Origin: Marinomonas lutimaris | GTDB taxonomy: Bacteria; Pseudomonadota; Gammaproteobacteria; Pseudomonadales; Marinomonadaceae | Length of the DNA stretch: 64,000 nucleotides | Assembly (NCBI RefSeq): GCF_019426345.1 | Contig: NZ_JAHLLW010000004.1 | Coordinates: 1 to 64,000, forward strand | Reading direction: 5' to 3' | Shown: piece after piece, positions 9,261 to 18,674 of the stretch | How the letters are laid out: every line of letters begins with the position of its first letter | Position numbering within the stretch: position 1 is the first letter of the stretch | The notes under the pieces: generated by a model | Seen by the model: the letters and a program-made list of their open reading frames with translations, nothing else | Database searches by the model: none | What the model was told of the DNA's origin: nothing | Made by a program: the position numbers and the translations under genes

Positions 9261-10142
9261 ATGTCTATTGCACATATTTTTTTATGGGCCACCGCCGCCA
9301 TTTGGGGCTTTGCCTTTGTCGCCCAAAGTGTTGGCATGGAAAGCCTTGGGCCACACAGCTTTAACGCTATGCGTTTTCTATTAGCAACATTGTCGCTTTT
9401 ACCTTTATTGTTTATTTTTAAACCCAAGCAATCTCAAAATAATCGAAAGCTTTGGTTAGGGGGGCTCGCTGCAGGAAGCTGCTTGTTCTTGGGCTTTACG
9501 TGTCAACAAATAGGTTTGCAATACACTACGGCAGGGAATGCTGGATTCATCACCAGCATGTATATTGTGTTCGTACCGATATTAGGACTTCTGCTGGGCC
9601 ATAAAACCGAGAGACATACTTGGATTGGAGTAGGACTAGCGTTAGTTGGCCTTTACAGTTTAACCGTTGGGCCAAACCTATCCATCAATAAAGGCGATGC
9701 GATAGAGCTACTAGGTACTCTTTTTTGGACTGGTCATGTTTTATTAATTGGCTACCTTTCTCGATATGTATCCGCTTTACCACTTTCTATCGTTCAGTTC
9801 TTCGTAGCAACGATATTAGCCTCTATCAGCGCCTTCATATTAGAAACCCCAACGCTTGAAGGCATCAGAATGGCTTGGTGGCCTTTAGTTTATGCCGGCG
9901 TCGCTTCATCTGGCATTGCCTTCACATTACAAACACTAGGGCAAAAAAATGTTTCGCCTAGTGTCAGTGCTCTTATTCTCTCATCTGAAGCGGTATTTGC
10001 CGCATTAGGTGGCTGGATATTTATGGAGGAAATCCTTTCAACTCGTGCTCTGGTTGGTTGTGGCTTTATTATGACAGGGATGATTATTAGCCAATGGCTA
10101 CGCCAGGCAAAAACAGCTATAAAGCTTGCCCAACAGCCCTAA
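9261..10142 (+). CDS. DMT superfamily permease (EamA family)
   Basis: A 293-residue protein with ten predicted membrane segments arranged as two EamA repeats (about residues 3-135 and 150-285). The typical GFAFVAQSVGMESLGPHSFN start of repeat one and the SSEAVFAALGGWIFMEE block near the end of repeat two are both visible. EamA proteins usually export amino acids or metabolites; the substrate is unknown. Start ATG follows TAGGGA. The last bases overlap the convergent Lrp-type regulator by four bases, so the two 3' ends share stop codons and there is no room for a terminator between them. Confidence 0.9.
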   Translation: MSIAHIFLWATAAIWGFAFVAQSVGMESLGPHSFNAMRFLLATLSLLPLLFIFKPKQSQNNRKLWLGGLAAGSCLFLGFTCQQIGLQYTTAGNAGFITSMYIVFVPILGLLLGHKTERHTWIGVGLALVGLYSLTVGPNLSINKGDAIELLGTLFWTGHVLLIGYLSRYVSALPLSIVQFFVATILASISAFILETPTLEGIRMAWWPLVYAGVASSGIAFTLQTLGQKNVSPSVSALILSSEAVFAALGGWIFMEEILSTRALVGCGFIMTGMIISQWLRQAKTAIKLAQQP

Positions 10143-10600
10143 TTGATATCAGCTTCAACTCCTTTTTCAATATTCACCGGCATTTCTCGTGAAACTGGAG
10201 TTGAAAGCACCATCATGGTATTCGTATCACTCAGATCAATTAAACGCTCTAATAACTCATCCAATAAAGACATAGAACGTACCGCAACCCGAAGCACAAA
10301 AGCGTAAGGCCCCGTTACATTATGGCAAGAGATCACCTCATCCAGACTAAGCACTAATGCTTTAAATTCACGCTCTTTGGTTCGGTAAACCTGACATTCA
10401 ACTAAGGCTGTTATAGGTATTCCTACTTTCTCTAGGTTAATTTTTGCACCGTAACCAGTAATCACACCAGACTCTTCTAACTTTCGAACTCGCTCTGCGA
10501 CCGCTGGTGCAGTCAGATGAACCATTTTACCCAATTCTGCGTAGGTCAAACGGCCATTCTGCTCTAGCAACTTGAGCAGTTTCCAATTCGTTTTATCCAT
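10139..10600 (-). CDS. Lrp/AsnC family transcriptional regulator
   Basis: A 153-residue protein with an N-terminal winged helix (LTYAELGKMVHLTAPAVAER as the HTH, about residues 18-38) and a C-terminal RAM domain containing the family motif NVTGPYAFVLRV near residue 95. It is a second regulator, distinct from the one at 5780. Convergent overlap with the DMT permease by four bases suggests linked function, but the promoters are 1.3 kb apart. It lies downstream of ilvIH on the same strand, with an intrinsic terminator in between, so it has its own promoter. Confidence 0.9.
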   Translation of the reverse strand: MDKTNWKLLKLLEQNGRLTYAELGKMVHLTAPAVAERVRKLEESGVITGYGAKINLEKVGIPITALVECQVYRTKEREFKALVLSLDEVISCHNVTGPYAFVLRVAVRSMSLLDELLERLIDLSDTNTMMVLSTPVSREMPVNIEKGVEADIN

Positions 10601-10635
10601 TTAACCCTCACTTAATACCCATCATTTACGCATAA

Positions 10636-10664
10636 AAAAAGCCGCGGATAAGCGCGGCTTTTTC
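10636..10664 (-). terminator. Intrinsic terminator of ilvIH
   Basis: Stem AAAAAGCCGCG / CGCGGCTTTTT with a 5-6 base loop, placed 38 bases after the ilvH stop on the minus strand and followed there by a U-rich stretch. It separates ilvIH from the Lrp-type gene. Confidence 0.88.
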
Positions 10665-10701
10665 AGTCTATCTATAAGACCACTACAAAAATAGTAGACG
10701 A

Positions 10702-11193
10702 TTATAAAGACAGTGTCTTTTCACCGCGAGCGATACCAGATACACCAGTACGAACTACTTCAAGCAAATGAGCGCCGCCCAACGCTTGTAAGAACCCATC
10801 AAGTTTATCTGACTCACCAACGATTTGAATCGTATAAATAGACGGCGTCATATCCACAATGTTGCCACGGAAGATATCAACTGTACGTTTCACTTCAGCG
10901 CGCTGAGCACCAGTAGCACGAACCTTAACCAGCATCAACTCACGCTCAATGTGCTGACCTTCAGTCAAGTCCACCAGCTTCACCACATCAATCAACTTAT
11001 TAAGTTGTTTGGTGATCTGCTCTACAACCTGATCTGAACCAAATGTCGTCAATGTAAGGCGAGACAAGGTTGGATCATCCGTTGCCGCTACGTTCAATGA
11101 TTCGATGTTAAAGTTACGCTGTGAGAACAAACCAACTACTCGCGACAAAGCACCCGGCTCGTTTTCCATCAATACAGAAATAATATGTCGCAT
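10702..11193 (-). CDS. ilvH: Acetolactate synthase small (regulatory) subunit
   Basis: A 163-residue regulatory subunit with an N-terminal ACT domain (RHIISVLMENEPGALSRVVG, residues 2-21) that binds valine for feedback inhibition, followed by the usual C-terminal ALS_ss domain. It activates the catalytic subunit encoded just upstream; one base separates the two genes. Its ATG is weakly preceded by a ribosome site, so translational coupling to ilvI is likely. Confidence 0.96.
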   Translation of the reverse strand: MRHIISVLMENEPGALSRVVGLFSQRNFNIESLNVAATDDPTLSRLTLTTFGSDQVVEQITKQLNKLIDVVKLVDLTEGQHIERELMLVKVRATGAQRAEVKRTVDIFRGNIVDMTPSIYTIQIVGESDKLDGFLQALGGAHLLEVVRTGVSGIARGEKTLSL

Positions 11194-11194
11194 A

Positions 11195-12907
11195 TTAGGT
11201 ACGCTCCGTCTTGCTCAAGAACATATCTCGCATAGAGCCGCGAGGCACTTGCATTGGATATACATGCTCTTCTGGATCCACGTAACAGTTAATGAAGACC
11301 AATTGATCTGTCATTGCAAACGCTTCTTCCATCTTGGCATCGAGTTCATCTTTAGTTCGAATTTCAACATACTTATGACGGTAAGCATCCATCAGTATTT
11401 TGAAATCAGGCAATGAATCCATGTAGGAGTTTGAGTAACGACCTTCATAGTTCATGTCTTGCCACTGGCGAACCATGCCTAAGTAACCGTTGTTCAAACA
11501 CAAGATTTTAACCGGTAAACCATATTGCAAGCAGGTAGAAAGCTCTTGAATATTCATTTGAATACTGCCTTCACCTGTTACACAAACTACGGTTTCTTTA
11601 GGGAAGTTCATCTTCACGCCCATTGCAGCAGGAAGACCAAAACCCATCGTGCCTAAACCACCAGAGTTAACCCAACGGTTTGGCTTATCAAATTTATAAT
11701 ACTGAGCGGCAAACATTTGGTGCTGGCCTACGTCAGACGCAACATAAGCATCGCCTTTAGTAGCACGCCAGCACGCCTCGATCGCTGCTTGAGGCTTGAT
11801 CTTTTCGCTGCTCGTGTCATAACGACCACCGTGCACTAAACGCCATTCATTGATTTGCTTCCACCAACCAACAAGCGCTTCTGTGTTTGAACTTTGACCT
11901 TCAACCAAAGACAGCATTTCTTCTAAAACCTGACTAACAGGGCCAACAATTGGCACATCTGAACGAATGGTTTTAGAAATAGCAGCAGGATCAATATCAA
12001 TATGGATAATTTTTGCGCCAGGGCAAAATTTATCAGGATCATTTGTAACACGATCATCAAAACGAGCGCCAACAGCCAAAATCACATCACTGTGATGCAT
12101 GGTCATATTCGCTTCGTATGCGCCATGCATACCTAACATACCAACAAACTGCTTATCTGTTCCTGGGTATCCACCCAGGCCCATCAAGGTATTAGTTACA
12201 GGTACGTTTAAAGACTTAGCCAGTTTCACCAAAGAATCAGACGCACCGCCCATAATAACGCCACCACCAGCATAGATGATTGGACGCTTAGCGGCTAACA
12301 GCAAATCGACTGCTTTTTTGATCTGACCACTGTGACCTTTCGTTGGTGGCGTATAAGAGCGAATAGAAACAGATTCTGGGTATTTGTATTCGTACTTATC
12401 ACCTGGCATGGTCATATCTTTTGGCACGTCAATCACAACAGGGCCAGGACGACCAGTACTGGCAATGTGATAAGCCTTTTTCATGATCATAGGAATTTCA
12501 GAAGGATGCTTAACCGTAAAGCTGTGCTTCACAATTGGACGTGATACACCAATCATATCGGTTTCTTGGAACGCATCTTCGCCGATCAGGTAGCTCATAA
12601 CCTGACCACAAATAATGACCATGGGAATAGAGTCCATATAAGCCGTCGCAATACCAGTAACAGTATTAGTTGCACCTGGACCCGATGTTACAAGAACCGT
12701 ACCCGCTTTGCCCGTGGCACGTGCATAGCCATCAGCCATATGCGTTGCAGCTTGTTCATGCCTAACCAGAATATGCTTTACGTCAGACTGACGATGCAAA
12801 GCATCGTAAATATGAAGTGCGGCTCCACCTGGATAACCATAGATATATTCAACTCCCTCATCTTTGAGGAAGCGGGCGATCATTTCACCACCGGATAATA
12901 ACTCCAC
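11195..12907 (-). CDS. ilvI: Acetolactate synthase large (catalytic) subunit
   Basis: A ThDP enzyme that condenses pyruvate with pyruvate or 2-oxobutyrate, the first common step to valine, leucine and isoleucine. At 570 residues it is full length. The catalytic Glu51 ([16 protein letters not shown]) and the ThDP/Mg motif [12 protein letters not shown] with downstream NN are present. It starts at GTG (12907) with GAGGG upstream. It forms a two-gene operon with ilvH. The 438-base gap upstream must hold its promoter. Confidence 0.97.
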   Translation of the reverse strand: MELLSGGEMIARFLKDEGVEYIYGYPGGAALHIYDALHRQSDVKHILVRHEQAATHMADGYARATGKAGTVLVTSGPGATNTVTGIATAYMDSIPMVIICGQVMSYLIGEDAFQETDMIGVSRPIVKHSFTVKHPSEIPMIMKKAYHIASTGRPGPVVIDVPKDMTMPGDKYEYKYPESVSIRSYTPPTKGHSGQIKKAVDLLLAAKRPIIYAGGGVIMGGASDSLVKLAKSLNVPVTNTLMGLGGYPGTDKQFVGMLGMHGAYEANMTMHHSDVILAVGARFDDRVTNDPDKFCPGAKIIHIDIDPAAISKTIRSDVPIVGPVSQVLEEMLSLVEGQSSNTEALVGWWKQINEWRLVHGGRYDTSSEKIKPQAAIEACWRATKGDAYVASDVGQHQMFAAQYYKFDKPNRWVNSGGLGTMGFGLPAAMGVKMNFPKETVVCVTGEGSIQMNIQELSTCLQYGLPVKILCLNNGYLGMVRQWQDMNYEGRYSNSYMDSLPDFKILMDAYRHKYVEIRTKDELDAKMEEAFAMTDQLVFINCYVDPEEHVYPMQVPRGSMRDMFLSKTERT

Positions 12908-13345
12908 CTTGTTACCCTCTATAGTATTTATCTGTCTTTTAATTTTAGTGCAGCTATTGTAACCGCATAAGACAAGCAGATTAAAGTTGATAGAACGAAG
13001 TTTGCTAAACTAACTGAGGTAACTTTTAAAAATAAGGAACATTTATCTAAAAGTAAGAAACACTCAAACGCAATAAATCGCAGTTTTTACACTGCCCGCG
13101 TCTTTTCGCGAGGAGAAGTATAGGACAACAATATTGCGCCATTCTACACTTGTGCTTATCAGAACGAATCTGACTGAGATGAGCTAGTGGCCCATAAAAA
13201 GGAGTCATCGACATGGTGTCGTCGAATTATATTGCGTTTCATTTTGTCTTTGTGCCTCAGATTTGTCAACACAAAGCGTATAAAAACTTGCTCTAACCTA
13301 CGCTTCATGGTGTCATAGCGGCATAAATTGATTAGGAGTTTTACC
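12908..13345. other. Divergent regulatory region of ilvIH and a small gene
   Basis: About 440 bases with no supported ORF. It must hold the ilvI promoter (minus strand) and that of the 86-residue protein (plus strand). Small hairpins are visible near 13087-13115 (GCAGT/ACTGC and CGCG/CGCG). I did not find a leader peptide rich in Leu, Val or Ile followed by a terminator, so classical attenuation is not supported. An Lrp-type operator is possible but I could not identify one. Confidence 0.45.
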
Positions 13346-13606
13346 ATGGCTAATGAGCTTAACCAACAACGAGTTATTGATGAATTTTTGCGCTGTTTTC
13401 GTAAGATGCTTATGGATCCAGAACTCGCTGGAGAATTAGTCCGTATCGCCAAAGAAAATATCAACCAGCCAAATGCTTATCAACGTATTGCAGAAGAAGT
13501 GTCCAACCAAACCACCATTAAAATCCAAGAAGAACACACGGAAGCCGATCGTAAGTTCATCAAGCTATTGATGGATGTTGTTAAAGGCGACTCTCAGCTT
13601 TACTAA
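13346..13606 (+). CDS. Small acidic protein of unknown function (86 residues)
   Basis: Not recognised. ATG at 13346 is chosen over an upstream TTG because TAGGAG sits 8 bases before it. The product is soluble, helical-looking and charged, with no signal peptide, membrane segment or cysteine cluster; it has one Cys in FLRCFRKML. Codon use looks like its neighbours. It is followed by a perfect 9-bp hairpin and then queG on the same strand. A normal ribosome site and coherent composition argue that it is real. Confidence 0.7.
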   Translation: MANELNQQRVIDEFLRCFRKMLMDPELAGELVRIAKENINQPNAYQRIAEEVSNQTTIKIQEEHTEADRKFIKLLMDVVKGDSQLY

Positions 13607-13620
13607 TTTTTTGTTCTTCA

Positions 13621-13645
13621 CGCTAGGCTGCTTTTTAGCCTAGCG
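13621..13645 (+). terminator. Hairpin between the small gene and queG
   Basis: Perfect 9-bp inverted repeat CGCTAGGCT / AGCCTAGCG with a 7-base loop, 14 bases after the stop codon. The following sequence (TCCAATGTTTTGG) has only a weak T run, so termination may be partial and queG may be transcribed by read-through. Confidence 0.55.
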
Positions 13646-13665
13646 TCCAATGTTTTGGTACTCCC

Positions 13666-14739
13666 TTGCTTCCTTCGTCTTTATCCAGCCCAAAAGAATT
13701 AAGCCAACTTGCTGATGACATCAAATCATGGGCAATTGAATTGGGCTTTGCCGAAGCCCGTATTGTCGAGCCTGATCTAGCGCAATACAAAGATGAATTT
13801 AATGAATGGCTGAATAACCAATACCATGCAGGTATGGACTATCTTGCCAATCATGGCGACATGCGTTTTTACCCAGAGCAACTCCATCCAGGGACGCGCC
13901 GTGTCATCTCACTTCGCATACATTACCTTCCCCAATCGGTCAAAACAGTCGAAAGACTAAAAACCAAAGACAAAGCCTATATTGCACGTTATGCCTTGGG
14001 GCGCGACTACCATAAATTAATTCGCAAACGCCTTACTCAACTGGCTAAGAAAATAGAGCAACAAGTTGGCGATCATGGCTACAGAGCTTTTGTAGATAGC
14101 GCGCCTATTCTGGAAAGACAAATTGCGGAACAAGCCGGCATGGGCTGGATTGGCAAAAACACCTTATTACTAACGCCAAAAGCGGGCAGCTGGTTTTTGC
14201 TCGGTGAAATATTTACTAACCTGCCGCTTCCTGTCGATAAGGCTACTGAAACTAGACACTGTGGTAGTTGCACAGCCTGCCTGACACAATGCCCTACTGA
14301 TGCCTTTGTGGAACCTTGGGTGCTTGATGCTGGAAAATGTATTTCCTATCTGACCATAGAACACAAAGGTTCTATTCCAGAAGACCTACGCAGTAAAATG
14401 GGGAACCGTATTTTTGGCTGCGACGATTGCCAACTAGTATGTCCTTGGACCAAATTCGCAAAATATACCCAAGAAGAAGATTTTCAACCAAGACACAATT
14501 TGGATTCTGCCGATCTGATTGAGCTGTTTGAATGGGACGAAGCAACCTTTTTAAAAAATACTGAAGGCTCCCCAATTCGTCGCACGGGATTTGAAAACTG
14601 GCGCCGTAATATCGCTGTCGCGCTTGGCAATGCCCCAAGTAATGAAGCAACTATCCAAACACTAGAAAAAGCACTCTCTCACTCTTCTGATTTAGTGAAA
14701 GAGCACATTGTCTGGGCATTAAAGCAACACAAGCCTTAA
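13666..14739 (+). CDS. queG: Epoxyqueuosine reductase
   Basis: Reduces epoxyqueuosine to queuosine in tRNA, using cobalamin and two [4Fe-4S] clusters. At 357 residues it is of family length. Two ferredoxin motifs are visible: HCGSCTACLTQCP (about residue 200) and FGCDDCQLVCPW (about 250). A C-terminal HEAT-like repeat region follows. The apparent start is TTG at 13666 (LPSSLSSPKELSQLADDIKS), which aligns with normal QueG N-termini, but no good ribosome site is visible and no in-frame ATG lies nearby. The start is therefore less certain than the function. Confidence 0.95.
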   Translation: MLPSSLSSPKELSQLADDIKSWAIELGFAEARIVEPDLAQYKDEFNEWLNNQYHAGMDYLANHGDMRFYPEQLHPGTRRVISLRIHYLPQSVKTVERLKTKDKAYIARYALGRDYHKLIRKRLTQLAKKIEQQVGDHGYRAFVDSAPILERQIAEQAGMGWIGKNTLLLTPKAGSWFLLGEIFTNLPLPVDKATETRHCGSCTACLTQCPTDAFVEPWVLDAGKCISYLTIEHKGSIPEDLRSKMGNRIFGCDDCQLVCPWTKFAKYTQEEDFQPRHNLDSADLIELFEWDEATFLKNTEGSPIRRTGFENWRRNIAVALGNAPSNEATIQTLEKALSHSSDLVKEHIVWALKQHKP

Positions 14740-14742
14740 CTC

Positions 14743-15603
14743 CTATTTGGAATAGCGCAACAAACCTTCCTGAGCAGTGGATGCCACCAACTCACCTTTT
14801 TGATTGAAGATCTGACCGCGCACAAACCCTCTGCCAGAACTTGCCGATGGCGAATCCGCTACATAAAGTAGCCATTCATCTAATCTAAATGGACGATGAA
14901 ACCAGATAGCGTGGTCCAAACTCGCTGCTGTAAGGTAAGGGCTTCCAATTGAAATACCATGAGGCATCAAGGCAGTTTCAATGAAGCCATAGTCCGTCGT
15001 GTAAGCCAGCATAGACTGATGAATTAACGCCTCATCAGGCAGAGCGGACACACTACGAATCCACATATGTCGTTTTGCAATTCCAGGTCTTGGTCGAAAA
15101 GGGTTTTGATTTTCAACGATTCGATATTCAATAGGTCGATCCGCCGTGAACAAATCCCTAACTTTCGATGGAATCTCATCGGCATGCTCACGATAGAGCG
15201 ATAGCTCAGACTTAAATGACTCAGGACCTGGAACATTTGGCATAGCATCCTGATGAACTAACCCCTCTTCCTCAATATGAAAGGAGACTGTCATCGCTAA
15301 AATACTTTTACCAAATTGCGAAGCTATCACTCGACGAACACTAAAACTGCGACCATCTCGAACTGTTTCCACTTCATATTCAATTGGGTGAGAAGAATCC
15401 CCTGGACGCAAGAAGTAACAATGTAGAGAGTGCGGAAATCTCCCTTCAACTGTTTGAGTGGCCGCACTCAAGCCTTGACCAATAACCTGACCACCAAATA
15501 ACTTGGGAAAGCCGATATCCTGACTACGACCAATAAACTGAGTCGCAGACACACGCTCCAGCTTTAACAAACCGATTAGATGATTAACGACTTGATTCAC
15601 CAT
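14743..15603 (-). CDS. tesB: Acyl-CoA thioesterase II
   Basis: A double-hotdog thioesterase that hydrolyses medium- and long-chain acyl-CoA. At 286 residues it has the same length as E. coli TesB. The catalytic triad positions are Asp204 (TTDYGF), Ser228 (AASLDHAIWFH) and Gln278 (TAQEGLLR); E. coli has Thr at 228, so this is a conservative change. Convergent with queG, with only three bases between the stop codons. Confidence 0.94.
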   Translation of the reverse strand: MVNQVVNHLIGLLKLERVSATQFIGRSQDIGFPKLFGGQVIGQGLSAATQTVEGRFPHSLHCYFLRPGDSSHPIEYEVETVRDGRSFSVRRVIASQFGKSILAMTVSFHIEEEGLVHQDAMPNVPGPESFKSELSLYREHADEIPSKVRDLFTADRPIEYRIVENQNPFRPRPGIAKRHMWIRSVSALPDEALIHQSMLAYTTDYGFIETALMPHGISIGSPYLTAASLDHAIWFHRPFRLDEWLLYVADSPSASSGRGFVRGQIFNQKGELVASTAQEGLLRYSK

Positions 15604-15775
15604 TTCCCCCTATGTATATGATTATCCATGTTTTGCCATTTTTTCAGTGACGACCTGAATAAAACCATCATAAACTAAAATAATATTAAAAATCTTATCG
15701 AAATCTTTTCTAGCGCTTTGCTAAATAGGCATTTTTTTGCTTTGATGAACACTTATATATAAAGGGTAATTTTTC

Positions 15776-16801
15776 TTGTCAACGTCCGCTTTAATCGATC
15801 CATTTGGTCGAAAAATAGACTACCTACGCATTTCCGTCACTGACCGATGTGATTTTCGCTGTACCTATTGCATGGATGAAGATGTCACTTTCATGCCTAG
15901 AGACCATATATTGTCTTTAGAAGAAATTGTTCACGTGGCCAAAACCTTTATATCTATGGGCACCAAGCGCATTCGAATTACGGGTGGCGAGCCTTTAGTA
16001 CGCAAAAATATCCTTTGGGCAATTGAGCAAATAGCCAATACTGAAGGCTTAGAAGAACTCACCATTACCACCAACGGTTCTCAACTTTATAAAATGGCAC
16101 AAAGCCTACTCGATGTTGGTGTATCGCGTATCAACATCAGCCTTGATACCCTTAAAGCAGAACGATTTTACGCCTTAACTCGCAGAGATAAATTTCAACA
16201 AGTTATCGATGGCATAGAAGCTGCCAGCAAACTGCCGTTTAAACGCCTAAAAATTAACAGTGTGATGCTTAAAAATCATAATGATGATGAGCTTTTTGAT
16301 CTGGCTCAATTTGCCTTAGAACGAAAAATGGACATCAGTTTTATAGAAGAAATGCCGCTTGGCGTTATCACTGACCATAACCGAGCAGCAACTTACTTGT
16401 CTAGTGACGACGTCATCAATACGCTTGGCAGACATTATAAACTCACGCCAAGCTCGTCAACCACAAGCGGCCCAACCCGCTATTATCAGGTAGCAGGTTA
16501 TGACCACAAAATCGGTGTGATTTCGCCACACAGCCATAACTTTTGCGATACCTGTAATCGCGTCAGGCTGACAGCTGAAGGCCGTTTATTACTCTGCCTC
16601 GGCAATGAACATGCAAAAGATTTAAAAACCGTACTGCGCAATAGCTCATATTGCTCAACGCCATTAGATTCAAAAAACCATAATTCAACAGAACTAGAAA
16701 ACGCGATTATTGAAGCACTAGCACTCAAACCTGAAAAACATCATTTTAATCTCGATGAAGCCCCGCAAATTTTACGCTTTATGAGCGCTACAGGAGGCTA
16801 A
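15776..16801 (+). CDS. moaA: GTP 3',8-cyclase (molybdenum cofactor synthesis)
   Basis: Radical SAM enzyme that starts molybdopterin synthesis from GTP. Cys25, Cys29 and Cys32 (CDFRCTYC) bind the SAM cluster; Cys257, Cys260 and Cys274 bind the substrate cluster; the chain ends in the functional Gly-Gly. ITGGEPLVR is the SAM-binding motif. It begins at TTG (15776) with AAGGG about 9 bases upstream. First gene of moaA-moaB-moeA. The partners moaC, moaD and moaE are not in this window. Confidence 0.97.
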   Translation: MSTSALIDPFGRKIDYLRISVTDRCDFRCTYCMDEDVTFMPRDHILSLEEIVHVAKTFISMGTKRIRITGGEPLVRKNILWAIEQIANTEGLEELTITTNGSQLYKMAQSLLDVGVSRINISLDTLKAERFYALTRRDKFQQVIDGIEAASKLPFKRLKINSVMLKNHNDDELFDLAQFALERKMDISFIEEMPLGVITDHNRAATYLSSDDVINTLGRHYKLTPSSSTTSGPTRYYQVAGYDHKIGVISPHSHNFCDTCNRVRLTAEGRLLLCLGNEHAKDLKTVLRNSSYCSTPLDSKNHNSTELENAIIEALALKPEKHHFNLDEAPQILRFMSATGG

Positions 16802-16814
16802 ACAAGGAATTCCC

Positions 16815-17354
16815 ATGGCTAAAACACCGACACCTTTTCGTCCACTAAATATCAGCGTCTTAACCGTTTCTGATACTCGATCTATTGCAGAAGACACATC
16901 CGGTGACGCTCTAATTGAACTGTTGACTAAGGCTGGTCACACACTCAATGAAAGAAAGCTAGTGAAAGACGATGTTTACCAAATGCGCGCCGTCGTATCA
17001 AACTGGATTGCCGACAAACAAACCCACGTGGTTTTGATCACTGGCGGGACAGGTTTTTATTCACGCGACAGCACTCCAGAAGCCATGACGCCACTATTTG
17101 ATAAAACCATCGAAGGCTTTGGTGAACTATTTAGACAAATTTCTTATACAGAAATCGGCACATCCACCATTCAATCGCGCGCGATTGCTGGATTAGCTAA
17201 CCAAACACTGGTGTTCTGTTTGCCTGGCTCTACCGGTGCCTGCAAAACAGCATGGAATGGTATTTTAGAAGAGCAACTTAATGCCTCTCATAGACCCTGT
17301 AATTTTGTCAGCATGTTGATTGGCCCATACACAACAAACCAACATGAGGCATAG
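16815..17354 (+). CDS. moaB: Molybdenum cofactor biosynthesis protein B
   Basis: A 179-residue MogA/MoaB-fold protein that adenylates molybdopterin before metal insertion. The signature LITGGTGFYSRDSTPEA (about residues 76-92) and LPGSTGACKTAW (about 137-148) are present. An AAGGAA ribosome site precedes the ATG, 14 bases after the moaA stop. Second gene of the operon. Confidence 0.94.
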   Translation: MAKTPTPFRPLNISVLTVSDTRSIAEDTSGDALIELLTKAGHTLNERKLVKDDVYQMRAVVSNWIADKQTHVVLITGGTGFYSRDSTPEAMTPLFDKTIEGFGELFRQISYTEIGTSTIQSRAIAGLANQTLVFCLPGSTGACKTAWNGILEEQLNASHRPCNFVSMLIGPYTTNQHEA

Positions 17355-17359
17355 TTTAC

Positions 17360-18553
17360 ATGTCTACTTTACTTGCCTTTGAAGATGCTCTAGAAGAAAT
17401 TAAGCGCAGCGCTAGCATTCGTGTGGAACAGCAGACAATCCCCCTTATAAACGCAGTTGGACGCATTCTCGCAACGGACGTTATCGCAGGAATATCAGTT
17501 CCTCCTCACGACAACAGTGCGATGGACGGCTACGCTCTTGCCTGTGCTGATTGGCACGCTGGTAAGCGCTTTAACGTTAGTCAACGAATTGCAGCCGGCC
17601 AACACCCTAAGCCTTTAATGCCGGGCACTTGTGCGCGTATTTTCACTGGTGCGAATATCCCAAGTGGCGCAGATACCGTGATAATGCAAGAAAATGCCGA
17701 GCTTGAAGGTGACAAAGTCATCTTCAGTAAACAGCCGACGACTGGCGACAATATTAGACCGTTAGGGCAAGATATGCAGATCGGCCAAACGGTCGTTAAA
17801 TCAGGTGAAAAAATCACGCCAATACACATTGGCCTTTTGTCTAGCCTTGGGATCATTGAAGTTATCGTCTACAAGCAACTCAATGTCGGAATACTAACAA
17901 CAGGTGATGAGCTGATTCCTACCGGCGATAATCTAAAAGCTGGGCAAATCTACAACTCAAACGGTCCAATGTTAAGCGCGCTTGTCACTCAAGCAGGCCA
18001 TAATGTCAGCCACTGTATTCACGCAGCAGACACAGTAGAAGACACTAAAGCGGCCCTAAAAACCTTGATACAATCCTGCGATGTTATTCTGTCATCTGGC
18101 GGTGTTTCTGTCGGTGAGGAAGATCATGTGAAAGGTGCCTTAGAAAAGCTAGGAAAAGTACATTTATGGAAAATTGCCATTAAGCCAGGCAAGCCACTCG
18201 TTCATGCAACACTTCAGGGTGTCCCCTTCCTTGGGCTACCTGGGAATCCAAGCTCGACCTTAGTGACTTATCATTGGTTCGCACAACTTTTGCTGTCTAT
18301 TTGTTCCGGTCAAATTGCTGAACTCCCCCAGTCTTATCATGTCGATGCAGGCTTCAACCGTAACAAAACGATCCAACGAGACGAGTTCTTACGAGTTTTC
18401 ATTGGAAAAGATGGATTAGCTTATGCGCATCCACAACAAAGCTCTGGTGCGCTTCTCGCTGCGGCTGAAAGCCAAGGTTACTTGCACGTAAAAGCCAATA
18501 CACAAGTAGAGTACGGTCATTCCTATCCTTTTTATCCTTTCTCTGCTTTCTAA
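17360..18553 (+). CDS. moeA: Molybdopterin molybdenumtransferase
   Basis: Inserts molybdate into adenylated molybdopterin. At 397 residues it is near family length. Motifs seen: PPHDNSAMDGYA (about 50-61), GILTTGDELIPTG (about 178), NSNGPML, SSGGVSVGEEDHVK and LPGNPSS (about 295). It starts five bases after moaB, with coupled translation likely. Its product supplies Mo-molybdopterin, the form used by MsrP. A long hairpin follows the stop codon. Confidence 0.96.
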   Translation: MSTLLAFEDALEEIKRSASIRVEQQTIPLINAVGRILATDVIAGISVPPHDNSAMDGYALACADWHAGKRFNVSQRIAAGQHPKPLMPGTCARIFTGANIPSGADTVIMQENAELEGDKVIFSKQPTTGDNIRPLGQDMQIGQTVVKSGEKITPIHIGLLSSLGIIEVIVYKQLNVGILTTGDELIPTGDNLKAGQIYNSNGPMLSALVTQAGHNVSHCIHAADTVEDTKAALKTLIQSCDVILSSGGVSVGEEDHVKGALEKLGKVHLWKIAIKPGKPLVHATLQGVPFLGLPGNPSSTLVTYHWFAQLLLSICSGQIAELPQSYHVDAGFNRNKTIQRDEFLRVFIGKDGLAYAHPQQSSGALLAAAESQGYLHVKANTQVEYGHSYPFYPFSAF

Positions 18554-18584
18554 CTTTCCTCTTTCTTCATAACTCACCTAGACT

Positions 18585-18626
18585 AAGAGAACCAGCATGC
18601 TGAAAAATCAGTATGCTGGTTCTCTT
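18585..18626 (+). terminator. Long perfect hairpin after moeA
   Basis: A 42-base inverted repeat: 19-bp stem (one G-U pair) beginning AAGAGAACCAGCAT and ending ATGCTGGTTCTCTT, with an AAAA tetraloop. It sits 32 bases after the moeA stop. The right arm ends in TTCTCTT, not a pure T run, so it may act as a terminator, a 3' stability element or both. The HepT-like gene starts 49 bases later. Confidence 0.7.
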
Positions 18627-18674
18627 GATTTGAAAGATACTAAAATCAATTAGCACTCAAAAGAGGCAAAGAAT

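Noticed and set aside
12908-13345. Leader-peptide attenuator of ilvIH
   Set aside because: No short ORF rich in Leu, Val or Ile followed by a terminator/antiterminator pair was found.
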